Part shown: positions 7,900-16,290 of the stretch, in pieces
Layout of the letters: every line of letters starts with the position of its first letter
Numbering within the stretch: position 1 is the stretch's first letter
Assembly (NCBI RefSeq): GCF_004000805.1
Contig: NZ_BILY01000039.1
Span: 1-64,000 of the forward strand
Reading direction: 5' to 3'
Source: Paenibacillus glycanilyticus NBRC 16618
GTDB lineage: Bacteria; Bacillota; Bacilli; Paenibacillales; Paenibacillaceae
DNA length: 64,000 nt
The notes under the pieces: generated by a model
Seen by the model: the letters and a program-made list of their open reading frames with translations, nothing else
Told to the model about the DNA's origin: nothing
The model's database searches: none
Made by a program: the position numbers and the translations under genes

Positions 7900-9150
7900 G
7901 TGAACGTATTTTGGAGCAAAATGGCGCAGCCCAGATTTCGGACAGGCGTATTTATCGCATTGCTGATCATATTCGCAGCCTCGGTATACCAGTTCAACCG
8001 GATGAATGAATTCACGTTTAACGAGCAGCTAGGTAGCGGTTATGAACGTTACGAGAAAGCACGGGTCGTGGAGATCACGAAAGAACAGCTTGAGAAGGAT
8101 CCCAATATCGAAGGACTGTACCGGGGAACGCAGGAGCTGAAGCTCAAAATCTTGTCCGGTGAACATAAAGGCGAAGTCATGCCCGTTACCAACTACCTCA
8201 GCACGATGTTTAACGTCCATGCAAAGGTGGGTACGAAGCTTGTCGTGAACATTGCAACGGCTGATGCTTCCCATATCAATGTGACGATCTACAACTATTA
8301 CCGCGCGCCGTATCTCTATGGCATGATCGCGATTTTCCTGGCTATTCTATGGGCAATCGGGGGAAAAAAAGGGCTGAAATCGGCCGTTGCCCTCCTCTTT
8401 ACCTTCAGCAGCATCGTCTTCCTCTTCCTGCCGATGCTGTATCGGGGCTACTCGCCGATGCTCGCAGCGATTATCGTCGTTACGACGACGATAATCGCCA
8501 CCTTGCTGCTGCTCGACGGCTGGAGCTCCAAGTCGCTGTCGGCCATCATCGGCACGATGATTGGCGTTATTCTGGCTGGCGGCGTAGCGGTCTTGGCGGG
8601 TCATCTGCTTCACATTTCCGGCTTTAATACCAATGATTCCGAGACGCTCCTCATTATCGCCGACAATACCGGCATGAAGGTCGAAGGCCTTCTATTCGCC
8701 GGGGTCATTATAGCCGCGCTTGGAGCCATTATGGATTTAGGCATCTCCATCGCATCGGCCGTCCATGAGGTTTACACAACGAATCGCGAGCTTGGGCCAC
8801 GCGCCTTGTTCCTTGCCGGCATGAACGTAGGCCGCGATATGATGGGGACGATGGCAACCACCTTGATTCTCGCCTTCACCGGCTCCTCGTTGATGTCCCT
8901 GCTTGTCCTGTATGCGTACAAGGTGCCTTATGACCAGCTCGTCAATATGAACCTTGTCACCATTGAAGTGCTGCAAGGCATGACCGGCAGTATCGGCGTG
9001 ATTCTCACCGCGCCAATCGTGGCCTTCGTCTCTTCCAGGCTGATGCCTTATTACGACCGGATGATGGCTCGCAAGGCCGCTTCCACCGTAGAGATCAAGC
9101 AAGCCCGCCCGGTTCCGGTAGACAGCGAGAAAGCCGCGGTATCGCAATAA
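7900..9150 (+). CDS. YibE/F family multi-pass membrane protein
   Basis: A 416-residue protein starting at GTG behind GGAGGG. One N-terminal membrane segment (about 13-30) is followed by an extracytoplasmic beta-rich domain (about 45-130, with GEHKGEVMPVTNYL) and about seven further membrane helices. The conserved YibE/F region includes GAIMDLGISIASAVHEV and GMNVGRDMMGTMATTLILAFTGSS. The family is widespread in Firmicutes and of unknown transport function. It is divergent from the HupE-like gene and ends at its own terminator. Confidence 0.85.
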   Translation: MNVFWSKMAQPRFRTGVFIALLIIFAASVYQFNRMNEFTFNEQLGSGYERYEKARVVEITKEQLEKDPNIEGLYRGTQELKLKILSGEHKGEVMPVTNYLSTMFNVHAKVGTKLVVNIATADASHINVTIYNYYRAPYLYGMIAIFLAILWAIGGKKGLKSAVALLFTFSSIVFLFLPMLYRGYSPMLAAIIVVTTTIIATLLLLDGWSSKSLSAIIGTMIGVILAGGVAVLAGHLLHISGFNTNDSETLLIIADNTGMKVEGLLFAGVIIAALGAIMDLGISIASAVHEVYTTNRELGPRALFLAGMNVGRDMMGTMATTLILAFTGSSLMSLLVLYAYKVPYDQLVNMNLVTIEVLQGMTGSIGVILTAPIVAFVSSRLMPYYDRMMARKAASTVEIKQARPVPVDSEKAAVSQ

Positions 9151-9163
9151 TAAGCCGATAATA

Positions 9164-9199
9164 GAAAGGCCATCTGCCCAAATGGACAGATGGCCTTCT
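9164..9199 (+). terminator. Terminator after the YibE/F gene
   Basis: Inverted repeat AAGGCCATCTG...CAGATGGCCTT followed by CTTCATT, about 15 bp after the stop codon; it may also serve the convergent small gene. Confidence 0.75.
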
Positions 9200-9222
9200 T
9201 CATTACGGTTATGTACATCCGA

Positions 9223-9501
9223 TTAGTCTTCATGCTCCGCGTAGCCGTTCTCGACGAGATAATCCATCTCTATATCGAGAATCTTCTCGACCGTCACTTC
9301 GTCCAGCTTCACATCGCGCTGTTTCAGCACGTAATCGACCAGCTCGTCGCTGTCGATATCAATCACTTGGCCTTTCGCCGAGCTTTGCGCCTTATCGATA
9401 AAAGCCTGCTCATGCTTCAGCACCAGGCTGATCGTTTCAGCCGGAACTTTGGTTTTCTCTGCCAGATAGTTCACCAGTTCTTTTTCGTTCAGTTCGCTCA
9501 T
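9223..9501 (-). CDS. Small acidic protein of unknown function
   Basis: A 92-residue, strongly acidic, mostly helical protein with no membrane segment and no family I recognise. It has two similar helical segments (NEKELVNYLAEKTKVP and SDELVDYVLKQRDVKL), which suggests an internal duplication. The start ATG lies 7 bp behind GAGGAGTT. It sits between the terminator of the YibE/F gene and the terminator of the dehydrogenase gene, so it is probably transcribed alone. Confidence 0.6.
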   Translation of the reverse strand: MSELNEKELVNYLAEKTKVPAETISLVLKHEQAFIDKAQSSAKGQVIDIDSDELVDYVLKQRDVKLDEVTVEKILDIEMDYLVENGYAEHED

Positions 9502-9581
9502 TGTTAAAACAACTCCTCGAATTTCAAATTCTTGGACTATTGTACCATCCCGGGAGTCAGATTCAAAAACCGCCTATTAGA

Positions 9582-9612
9582 AAAACCCCTTATCCGTCTG
9601 GATAAGGGGTTC
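9582..9612 (-). terminator. Terminator after the first short-chain dehydrogenase
   Basis: Inverted repeat AACCCCTTATCC-GTCT-GGATAAGGGGTT; on the minus strand it is followed by a short U-run. It lies 22 bp beyond the dehydrogenase stop codon. Confidence 0.8.
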
Positions 9613-9633
9613 GGTCTACCGGTGTACAGCCTA

Positions 9634-10377
9634 TTATTGCGCCGTATAACCGCCGTCTACGGTAAGTGTCGTACCCGTAATGAAGGATGCATCCTCGCTT
9701 GCGAGGAAGAGAACGGACTTGGCAATCTCCTCCGGCTTGCCGAGACGGCCCATAGGATGCAGATTAATCAGATATTGGCGGGCTTCTTCGCTGCTGCCTT
9801 GGATAAGCGGCGTATCGATATAGCCCGGGCAAACCGCGTTCACGCGGATGTTCTGCTGCGCATAAGCAATCGCGGTGCTTTGCGTTAACAGCTTCACGCC
9901 GCCTTTAGCCGCCGAATAAGCCGGAATGGTGTTGCGGGCCACGTGGCTGTGAATCGAGCCGCAGTTCACGACCGCTCCGCCAGTGCCCTGCTTCAGCATC
10001 TGGTCAATTGCGTATTTATCACACAGGAATACGCCAGTCAGATTGATGTCGATCATGCGCTGCCAGTCCTTCATGGACAGCTCATGAGTAACGCCTTGCG
10101 CGCCAATCCCCGCATTCGCGAACAAGATATCCAGCTTGCCGTATTTTTTCACCGTTGCGGCCACCATCGCCTTGACGCTTGCTTCTTCGGCTACGTTTGT
10201 TTTTACGAACAGGGTATCATAGCCCTGCTTGTTCAGCTCTTCGGCTACCGCTGCCCCATGGTCCGAAAAATCCGCGATTACAACCTTCGCTCCTTCAGCC
10301 GCGAATGCACGGACTGTCGCTTCCCCAATACCGCTTGCTCCGCCGGTTACGATTGCTACTTTGTTTTCAAAACGCAT
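9634..10377 (-). CDS. Short-chain dehydrogenase/reductase (SDR)
   Basis: A 247-residue classical SDR. It has the TGGASGIGEATVR cofactor-binding motif near residue 11, an NAG motif (FANAGIG, about 88), a catalytic Ser in NCGSIHSH (about 139), YSAAK (Tyr/Lys about 152-156) and the C-terminal TVDGGYTA signature. The acidic residue after beta-2 (VVIADFSD) favours NAD over NADP. The substrate is unknown; SDRs of this type oxidise sugars, alcohols or act as 3-oxoacyl reductases. RBS AGAGGTGG. The second SDR gene lies 40 bp upstream on the same strand, so the two probably form an operon controlled with the divergent LysR gene. Confidence 0.88.
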   Translation of the reverse strand: MRFENKVAIVTGGASGIGEATVRAFAAEGAKVVIADFSDHGAAVAEELNKQGYDTLFVKTNVAEEASVKAMVAATVKKYGKLDILFANAGIGAQGVTHELSMKDWQRMIDINLTGVFLCDKYAIDQMLKQGTGGAVVNCGSIHSHVARNTIPAYSAAKGGVKLLTQSTAIAYAQQNIRVNAVCPGYIDTPLIQGSSEEARQYLINLHPMGRLGKPEEIAKSVLFLASEDASFITGTTLTVDGGYTAQ

Positions 10378-10417
10378 CGTTATGCCACCTCTTATTCGAA
10401 GAATAATAAATGATTGC

Positions 10418-11173
10418 TTATCTAGCCATCGCGCCGCCGTCGATTACCATCTCAGTGCCGGTCATGTAAGACGATTCGTCCGAAGCCAGGAACAAGACGA
10501 GATTCGAAACCTCATCCACGTTGCCTACCCGGCCAATCGGCGAAACAGCCTGTCCAAGCGCTTCCTTGTCGCGATGCGTTGTTGCCGCTGCATAATCAAC
10601 CATGGCCGTATTAATGTACCCCGGATGAATCGAGTTGACCCGTATGCCCTGCGTGGCAAATTCCATCGCTACATCCTTCGTCATTGTCCGCACCGCGCCT
10701 TTGCTGGCGCCATACAGCACGTGGTTCGGCGAACCGCCAATACCCGCGATGGAAGATGCATTGATGACCGAACCGCGCTGCTGCTTCAGCATCACCGGAA
10801 TGACATGCTTCATGCCGAGGAAGACGCTGGTCACATTGATATTCATCAGACGGTTCCAATCCTCCACCGTTGTGTCAAACAGCGGCTTGATTACGTAAAT
10901 ACCGGCGTTATTGAACAACACGTCGATTGTTCCGAACGCTTTAATCGCCTCGTCAACAACCTGAATCCAGTTGTCCTCGCTGCCAACGTCGTGGCGAATC
11001 GCTAACGCTTCGCCGCCCAGCTTTTTCACCTCGTCCGCCGTCTGCTTCACGCTTGCTTCATTAATATCCGTAACGACAACCTTCGCTCCCTCTTTCGCAA
11101 AACGAAGCGCCGTCGACTTCCCAATCCCGGTACCCGCACCTGTAATCATCGCTACTTTGCCTTCCAGACGCAT
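10418..11173 (-). CDS. Short-chain dehydrogenase/reductase (SDR), glucose-1-dehydrogenase-like
   Basis: A 251-residue SDR. I choose the ATG at 11173, nine bases behind AAGGATGG; a TTG two codons upstream lacks such a site. Motifs: TGAGTGIGKSTALR (about 11), NNAGIY (about 90), INASSIAGIGG (catalytic Ser about 141), YGASK (Tyr/Lys about 155-159) and MVIDGGAM at the C-terminus. VVVTDINE points to NAD. It is the promoter-proximal gene of the SDR pair. The intergenic region to the divergent LysR regulator contains an AT-rich palindrome. Substrate unknown. Confidence 0.87.
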   Translation of the reverse strand: MRLEGKVAMITGAGTGIGKSTALRFAKEGAKVVVTDINEASVKQTADEVKKLGGEALAIRHDVGSEDNWIQVVDEAIKAFGTIDVLFNNAGIYVIKPLFDTTVEDWNRLMNINVTSVFLGMKHVIPVMLKQQRGSVINASSIAGIGGSPNHVLYGASKGAVRTMTKDVAMEFATQGIRVNSIHPGYINTAMVDYAAATTHRDKEALGQAVSPIGRVGNVDEVSNLVLFLASDESSYMTGTEMVIDGGAMAR

Positions 11174-11265
11174 AACCAAGCACCATCCTTGTCTCTATGT
11201 TGTGTAACTCGTAACGAATAAAGAATGAACTTACCATTCAAGTATAGGACGGTTTAGTGTAATAA

Positions 11266-11283
11266 TAAATTTAGTTAAATTTA
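11266..11283. promoter_or_regulatory. AT-rich palindrome in the LysR/SDR divergent region
   Basis: TAAATTTAGTTAAATTTA lies in the 148-bp divergent intergenic region, 39 bp before the LysR start. LysR regulators normally bind imperfect dyads of the T-N11-A type next to their own gene, so this is a plausible site, seen by eye only. Confidence 0.4.
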
Positions 11284-11321
11284 CGGGATGTTAAATAAAA
11301 ATAAAGGAACGATCATCTGCC

Positions 11322-12227
11322 ATGAATATTGATCAGCTTGAATATATCCTGGAAGTCGCCAAGGTGAAGTCGATCTCGGCCGCTTCCAACAACCTGCATG
11401 TCACGCTGCCCGCGATCAGCCAATCCATTACGCATCTGGAGACCGAGCTTGGCGTAAAGCTGTTCACCCGCTCCAGGCACGGGACCTTCCCTACGGCAGA
11501 AGGAACCATCCTTATCGAGAAGGTTAGCGAAATTATCGAAAAAGTACGGGAGCTGCGCGAAGAGGCGCAAAGCTTCACCAATACGATCAGCGGCGAGCTG
11601 CGCATTGCCACCATTCCGGGACCGATGTCTCTGCTGGTGAAGACGATAGCGGCGTTTAAGAAGGATTTTCCGAATATCCGGATCGAGATTTCGGAGACCC
11701 ACTCCCAGGAGATGATCACTAGCATTCACCAGAATAAAATCGACCTTGGCCTGCTCGTCCTCTACAAAGATCTCGAGCCTAGCGTCGAAGGACTCAAATT
11801 CACGAAAGTAATGGACGTCAGCATGACTTGCTGCGTCAATAAGAATAGCCCGCTCGCCTTGCGCGAACGTGTAAAGGCAGAAGATCTGCTGCGTTATCCG
11901 CTTGCCCTCTACAATGAGGACTATATCGATTGGTACATCAAGCACCTGAACGAGCATTACGGCGCAACCAACCTGCTGTTCACGACCAATAATCTGGAGG
12001 CCATCCGTCAGGCTCTCGACGATGAGCTCGCCATTACGCTCGGTTTAAACTATTCCTTCAACTACGGCAATTACCAGAACTACCCGACCTACAAAATACT
12101 GGACATTGATCTGCCTACCGCACCGCCCGTCCCGCTTGGCTGGATGCAATCGAAGAGCAAGTCCAATTCCAAGATTATCAAAACCTTTATTCACCGGCTG
12201 CAAATGCAGTTCCCGATGCCGAATTGA
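11322..12227 (+). CDS. LysR-family transcriptional regulator
   Basis: A 301-residue regulator. Residues 1-60 are the winged helix-turn-helix (MNIDQLEYILEVAKVKSISA, then AISQSITHLETELGVKLFTR). Residues about 90-295 form the periplasmic-binding-protein-like effector domain (LRIATIPGPMSLLVKTIAAF). It is divergent from the two SDR genes and probably controls them together with its own expression. The effector is unknown. The stop is followed by a 92-bp gap to the GerA-type gene. Confidence 0.88.
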   Translation: MNIDQLEYILEVAKVKSISAASNNLHVTLPAISQSITHLETELGVKLFTRSRHGTFPTAEGTILIEKVSEIIEKVRELREEAQSFTNTISGELRIATIPGPMSLLVKTIAAFKKDFPNIRIEISETHSQEMITSIHQNKIDLGLLVLYKDLEPSVEGLKFTKVMDVSMTCCVNKNSPLALRERVKAEDLLRYPLALYNEDYIDWYIKHLNEHYGATNLLFTTNNLEAIRQALDDELAITLGLNYSFNYGNYQNYPTYKILDIDLPTAPPVPLGWMQSKSKSNSKIIKTFIHRLQMQFPMPN

Positions 12228-12277
12228 TTTGATCCGGCGTTCGCAGTTCGAAGCGTATAATAAGGTTCTGTTTGCTC

Positions 12278-12299
12278 CAACCTGTACCTATACAGGTTG
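12278..12299. promoter_or_regulatory. Perfect inverted repeat just upstream of the GerA-type gene
   Basis: CAACCTGTACCTATACAGGTTG, a palindrome with arms AACCTGTA/TACAGGTT, ends 20 bp before the ATG. No U-tract follows, so an operator is at least as likely as a terminator for the LysR gene. Confidence 0.4.
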
Positions 12300-12319
12300 A
12301 CGCTTAAAGGAGCTGCATC

Positions 12320-13759
12320 ATGACCGACACCGAGCCGAAAACGCTGCAGAAGCAATTGGACCAAAACCTTGCGATCATCAAACAACGCTTCCATCATACA
12401 ACCGATTTGAAGATCAGGGACATTCAAGCTGCTCATTTAAAAGCTTCTATTGTCTACATAGATGGGTTAATCGATAGCAAGCGGCTGCAGGAATCGGTTA
12501 TCCGCCCCGTGCTGCACATGACGATGGTTGAACGGGAGCTTATAGACTACGTCGCCACTCAAGTAATAGAAGCTCCCGAAACATCGACCGTCTACGAGTT
12601 CCAGGAGCTGTCAAGCGGACTTGTCGAAGGCAAAGCCGTTCTGCTCTTTGAAGGTTATGCAAAAGCCATTCTGATCGACATCGCGGAGTGGAAAGAACGA
12701 AGCCTGGAAAAGCCGATTTCGGAGCGAGCTCCGCGCGGGCCCATTATCGGTCTGACGGAAAAAGCCTCCACGAACATCAACTTGCTGCGGGGGATGATAA
12801 AGACCCCTGATTTCAGTGTAGATACCCAACAAGTCGGAATCCTGGCCAAGACTAACGTGTCCATTCTGTTCCTTAACGGAGTTGTCGATAAGCAGGTTTT
12901 GCAATTCGTCCAGAATCGGCTCCATGCCATTAAAGTAAAGTACGTCACCGAATCCCGAATCGTTGAAGAGGCGCTTGAATTCAGCAAGAGCATATTCCCT
13001 CTAAGCCAGACTTCCGAAAGGCCGGATAGCATCGCTTCGAGCTTGTACGAGGGCAGGGTTGCGGTGATTGTGGATGGAACGCCACGGGCAATTATAGTTC
13101 CGGCCTTATTTACGGACAACATCCAAACGCCGGATGAGTACTATACGCGTTACGGCAGGTTAATAAACAGAATCACAAGGTTTATAGGCTTTTTGTTATC
13201 GATTTATATACCTGCCATTTTTGTTGCGTTATGCAATTTCCATCAAAGCGAGCTTCCGGAGGCCTTCGCAAAGGTCCTCATTCCGAAAGGGGTACTGCTC
13301 AACCCGTTTTTCGAGATGGTCCTGCTCGTCTTTATTTTTAGAACCATGATCGATATTGCCTTCCGCCTTCCGCAAAGCTTAGTCATCCTGATTTCATTAG
13401 TGGGTACCATTACGATTGGAGATTCCTTGGTTAAAGTCAAATTGACCCACCCTTTCGCCTTGGTCAGCGTTGCGGTCACCTTCATGTTAACCTTTCTCGT
13501 CTTGAATAAGTTAGTCGCCGCCATTTCAACCCTGAGATTCGTATTTCTATTCTTAGGAGCTTTCCTGGATTTCACGGGGATTATAGTGGGAACTACATTG
13601 GTTATTATCTACATGGCGCAGCTCAAGAGTGCCGGCGTTCCTTATTTATCGCCGCTCATTCCTTTCAAGCCAAGGGAATTAAAGGATACGATCATCCGTG
13701 GGGACCTGAAGAAGCTGCTCAATAGCGAGCATTCCTATCTACGCGAAGATAATGGATGA
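12320..13759 (+). CDS. GerA-family spore germination receptor A subunit, orphan
   Basis: A 479-residue protein, about the usual length of GerAA-type subunits. A soluble N-terminal region (about 1-275) has the family's DGLIDSKRLQESV and GRVAVIVDGTPRAIIVPALF motifs. About five membrane helices follow (from about 285), including SIYIPAIFVALCNFH and PLIPFKPRELKD near the end. A subunits of germinant receptors work with B (transporter-like) and C (lipoprotein) subunits in the inner spore membrane. Neither partner is present here; the next gene is unrelated and on the other strand. RBS AAAGGAG. Confidence 0.88.
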   Translation: MTDTEPKTLQKQLDQNLAIIKQRFHHTTDLKIRDIQAAHLKASIVYIDGLIDSKRLQESVIRPVLHMTMVERELIDYVATQVIEAPETSTVYEFQELSSGLVEGKAVLLFEGYAKAILIDIAEWKERSLEKPISERAPRGPIIGLTEKASTNINLLRGMIKTPDFSVDTQQVGILAKTNVSILFLNGVVDKQVLQFVQNRLHAIKVKYVTESRIVEEALEFSKSIFPLSQTSERPDSIASSLYEGRVAVIVDGTPRAIIVPALFTDNIQTPDEYYTRYGRLINRITRFIGFLLSIYIPAIFVALCNFHQSELPEAFAKVLIPKGVLLNPFFEMVLLVFIFRTMIDIAFRLPQSLVILISLVGTITIGDSLVKVKLTHPFALVSVAVTFMLTFLVLNKLVAAISTLRFVFLFLGAFLDFTGIIVGTTLVIIYMAQLKSAGVPYLSPLIPFKPRELKDTIIRGDLKKLLNSEHSYLREDNG

Positions 13760-13776
13760 AACAACGGATGAACGTA

Positions 13777-13824
13777 AAAAGAGTATCTCCTTCCGGTTAA
13801 CCCGGCCTGGAGATACTCTTTTTA
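13777..13824. terminator. Bidirectional terminator between the GerA-type and FhuF-like genes
   Basis: Inverted repeat AAAAAGAGTATCTCC...GGAGATACTCTTTTT with A- and T-runs on both sides, between convergent genes. Confidence 0.88.
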
Positions 13825-13839
13825 TGTAGAAAGCAAGTA

Positions 13840-14661
13840 TTAGTGCACGGCGGCTTCCGCGAGAATTTCGCATTTTCTCGCTTCACGCTCGTCATGGGTC
13901 ATACGCGGGCATGTGTAGCATTTGGTACCGTTCTCTCGACGGTCGTACATGCAGCAGGAGGAAGGAATAAGCCATTTCTCCTCCGTATTGTACGGGTTCT
14001 CCACGTAGCGCGGGTTCGCGAGATAATACGGATTGCGTCTGCGGTTGAACAAGGCGGGATCAAGGAATTCCGCAAGCAGCTTGCTATCCGCCAGGAATTG
14101 CTCCGTGAGCTGCGGCATCTGCATGTGAGCCGCAACGAAATCCTGCGTCATCTTGAGCTGACCGCTGAACTGCTGCCAGATCGCATCCGGCTTCAAGTCG
14201 CCGGCTTCGGCTATCGCTTCAATCGCAGGCGTAACGAAATTCGTGAAATACTCCGCCCAGTGTTGAAGCAGGAAGGCTTTACGCTCTTCGGGCTCCGTTG
14301 GCACCGGAATGGAGCGGAGCTCTTTTATTTTATAGCCCAGATGGGCATGATCGTCATGCATCTCCACCTGGTAGTTGATATTATCCGGATACATATCGAG
14401 TAACTGATTGTACATCGAAGCGAACAACAGCTGCACGATGCTTACTTTGCACAGGGAAGTTCCGATGAACGATGCCGGCAGCGCGTTCGAGATTGCCTGC
14501 ACCGTCTCACCGCTCCGCTTAAGCGCCTCCTGCAGAGTAGCCGGATCAAAAAAGCCCGTTGCCGGTATATCGTAAATCGGATGCTCCGCCCCCTCGGGCG
14601 AAATATGATAATACATCTTTACGAGACTAAAATCGAACAACGTCTCCGACCTCCGTTTCAT
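13840..14661 (-). CDS. FhuF-like ferric siderophore reductase
   Basis: A 273-residue protein (start at 14661 chosen for the TAGGGGA site; a start 14 codons upstream is possible). The C-terminal region carries CCMYDRRENGTKCYTCPR, matching the Cys-Cys-x10-Cys-x2-Cys iron-sulfur signature of FhuF-type reductases, which release iron from hydroxamate siderophores in the cytoplasm. The N-terminal 240 residues are helical and contain no other domain I recognise. A near-consensus Fur box lies upstream. The gene stands alone, without a siderophore transporter in the window. Iron assignment rests on both the cysteine motif and the Fur box. Confidence 0.78.
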   Translation of the reverse strand: MKRRSETLFDFSLVKMYYHISPEGAEHPIYDIPATGFFDPATLQEALKRSGETVQAISNALPASFIGTSLCKVSIVQLLFASMYNQLLDMYPDNINYQVEMHDDHAHLGYKIKELRSIPVPTEPEERKAFLLQHWAEYFTNFVTPAIEAIAEAGDLKPDAIWQQFSGQLKMTQDFVAAHMQMPQLTEQFLADSKLLAEFLDPALFNRRRNPYYLANPRYVENPYNTEEKWLIPSSCCMYDRRENGTKCYTCPRMTHDEREARKCEILAEAAVH

Positions 14662-14726
14662 GATTCCCCTAGGCCTTCTGAACCGCCAGACTGCCTCTTT
14701 CATCCTATGTAAAGAATCCTCTTATA

Positions 14727-14741
14727 TGATAACGATTCTCA
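14727..14741 (-). promoter_or_regulatory. Fur box upstream of the FhuF-like gene
   Basis: TGATAACGATTCTCA matches the 7-1-7 Fur consensus TGATAATNATTATCA at all but two of the defined positions, 66 bp before the chosen start. It indicates iron-responsive repression. Confidence 0.75.
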
Positions 14742-14812
14742 AAACCGCTGTCAATTTAGAAACCGCATAAGAATCGCTCTTTTGCCTAAAGCTGTAGATA
14801 GAGGTGAACCTT

Positions 14813-15109
14813 ATGATCTTTATCATCGGAGCAGGGCTGGCCATAGCAGCAGCCCTTGTCGGATGGATCAGCTACCGGAGCCAGATAGGCAAATCCGTCT
14901 TGGGCGGTCTCGCCGCCATCGCGATCTTCCTGGCCTCCACCGTCATCGCTACTTCCGCCACCCGAACCATAATGGACAATACCATATACATGACCGAGAT
15001 CCACTCGGTGCTGGGGTCGCCGACTTTTATCATCAGCACGGGGTACTTGATGGTGTATGGCCTTGCGCGGATGGTTGCGGGGATAGGGCGCGGGGCTGCT
15101 GCCAAGTAA
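14813..15109 (+). CDS. Small membrane protein of unknown function
   Basis: A 98-residue protein. I choose the ATG at 14813, six bases behind TAGAGGTG; an in-frame GTG at 14804 overlaps that site. It has three hydrophobic segments (about 2-20, 32-48 and 72-90). No family recognised. A strong terminator follows, so it is probably a single-gene unit, divergent from the FhuF-like gene and possibly sharing its regulatory region. Confidence 0.6.
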   Translation: MIFIIGAGLAIAAALVGWISYRSQIGKSVLGGLAAIAIFLASTVIATSATRTIMDNTIYMTEIHSVLGSPTFIISTGYLMVYGLARMVAGIGRGAAAK

Positions 15110-15114
15110 AAAAA

Positions 15115-15155
15115 TAAAGGACGGGAGGGCGTTCAGGCTGCCTTCCGTCCTTTAT
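15115..15155. terminator. Terminator between convergent small genes
   Basis: Inverted repeat TAAAGGACGG...CCGTCCTTTA just after the stop of the small membrane protein gene, and 12 bp from the convergent stop. Confidence 0.75.
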
Positions 15156-15166
15156 GATCTGTCGGT

Positions 15167-15682
15167 TCAGTCCACTTTTCCATATTTCAACGTCCACTGA
15201 TCTAACCACTCGGCGTAAGTAAGTCCCGTTATATGCTCCATATCCGATCCATCCAAATAGCTTGAACCGCCCATAAATATCGCACCATTGCTTAGAGGAA
15301 GAGGAAAAGCATACCCTCCGATCACCCTGCCTTCTGCCAGCATGACCGTAACCGCCGTATTCGTCTTGGAAAATCTCTTCAGAGGATGATTCGTAACGAC
15401 AAAATGATATTCCTCTATCATTGTGCCTAAGTACGCATCCGGTGATACCTTCTGTGTACCCCATATCATAATCCTTGACCAATTACCTTCTTCAACCTTC
15501 AGCATACTCTTATCCAATATATAACGGTCAATCGTTACCGCGTCATCGGTCAGCTTATAACCCCGCATAGTTAATGCCCGCTCCGCTAACGTCTGTTCAT
15601 CCAACGGAATCTTGTGCACTCCCCCAATAAGAATAAGAAGCACGATGCTGGCAAATAACATAGACATGCCGAAACCTCGCAT
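15167..15682 (-). CDS. Membrane-anchored protein of unknown function
   Basis: A 171-residue protein starting at MRGFGMSM behind AGGAGGGG. Residues about 5-22 form one hydrophobic N-terminal helix (signal anchor or signal peptide). The remainder is a soluble extracytoplasmic region with alternating beta-type segments and a WGTQKVSPDAYLGT stretch. No family recognised. It stands between two terminators and is probably monocistronic. Confidence 0.6.
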   Translation of the reverse strand: MRGFGMSMLFASIVLLILIGGVHKIPLDEQTLAERALTMRGYKLTDDAVTIDRYILDKSMLKVEEGNWSRIMIWGTQKVSPDAYLGTMIEEYHFVVTNHPLKRFSKTNTAVTVMLAEGRVIGGYAFPLPLSNGAIFMGGSSYLDGSDMEHITGLTYAEWLDQWTLKYGKVD

Positions 15683-15716
15683 ATACGGCCCCTCCTGGCT
15701 GGAAAACTGTTGGCAG

Positions 15717-15750
15717 CAAAAAAGCATCTCCCTCATGAGGAGATGCTTTC
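15717..15750 (-). terminator. Terminator after the YdjO-like gene
   Basis: On the minus strand, GAAAGCATCTCCTCATGAGGGAGATGC is followed by a run of six T: a textbook intrinsic terminator 7 bp beyond the stop. (Motif given from its two arms: AGCATCTCC and GGAGATGCT.). Confidence 0.88.
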
Positions 15751-15756
15751 GTCCTT

Positions 15757-15966
15757 CTATTTCTGATGGCTAAAGCTGGTATTTGCTACCACAGCCAGCA
15801 TTCTTTCTTCCTTGATCATCGGGGATTGGCATAGGAAGCATACGGGAGCTTCGGATAATGAGAAGTTATCCCTCATCCATCCCTTGCATTGCTCGCTCGA
15901 GCATGACCATACCACTGTTAATTCAGTAGGCAGTTCTTCAGCCGTCTTTTTCCGAGAATACATCAT
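15757..15966 (-). CDS. YdjO-like cold-inducible zinc-ribbon protein
   Basis: A 69-residue protein starting at MMYSRKKTAEELP behind AGAGGAAAGAGG. It has two CxxC-type pairs (CSSEQC and CFLCQSPM) that make a small zinc ribbon, with the WSCSSEQCKGWMRDNFS arrangement typical of the YdjO family. Members are annotated as cold-inducible in Bacillus and commonly lie beside cspA-type genes, as here (cspA lies 75 bp upstream on the same strand). A terminator between the two genes would make its expression depend on read-through or on its own promoter. Confidence 0.72.
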   Translation of the reverse strand: MMYSRKKTAEELPTELTVVWSCSSEQCKGWMRDNFSLSEAPVCFLCQSPMIKEERMLAVVANTSFSHQK

Positions 15967-15994
15967 ATCCCTCTTTCCTCTGATCTGTAATAAT

Positions 15995-16030
15995 GAAAAA
16001 AGCCCCAAACCTTGAAGTCCGGGGCATTTT
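15995..16030 (-). terminator. Terminator after the cold-shock gene
   Basis: GCCCCGGACTT...GGGGC-type hairpin (arms GCCCC and GGGGC with extra pairing) followed by six T on the minus strand, 12 bp beyond the stop. Confidence 0.85.
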
Positions 16031-16041
16031 TACGTACAATC

Positions 16042-16242
16042 CTACAGTTTTACAACGTTTTCCGCTTGAGGACCACGGTTGCCTTGTACGATGTTGAACT
16101 CAACGCGTTGACCTTCGTCAAGGGATTTGAAGCCTTCGCCTTGGATCGCGCTGAAGTGTACGAATACGTCGTTGCCGCCTTCAACTTCGATGAAGCCAAA
16201 ACCTTTCTCTGCGTTAAACCATTTCACTGTACCTTGTTCCAT
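16042..16242 (-). CDS. csp: Cold-shock domain protein, CspA family
   Basis: A 66-residue single cold-shock domain. RNP1 is KGFGFIEV and RNP2 is VFVHFSAI; the overall sequence from [10 protein letters not shown] to ENVVKL is standard for the family. It binds single-stranded RNA and DNA and acts as an RNA chaperone at low temperature. The ATG at 16242 sits nine bases behind AAGGTGG, better than the TTG two codons upstream. It has its own extended -10 promoter, a leader of about 135 nt with an attenuator-like hairpin, and a terminator. Confidence 0.95.
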   Translation of the reverse strand: MEQGTVKWFNAEKGFGFIEVEGGNDVFVHFSAIQGEGFKSLDEGQRVEFNIVQGNRGPQAENVVKL

Positions 16243-16290
16243 GTTCAATTACCACCTTGTATATGATTTACATGACATTCTTATTTTGTT

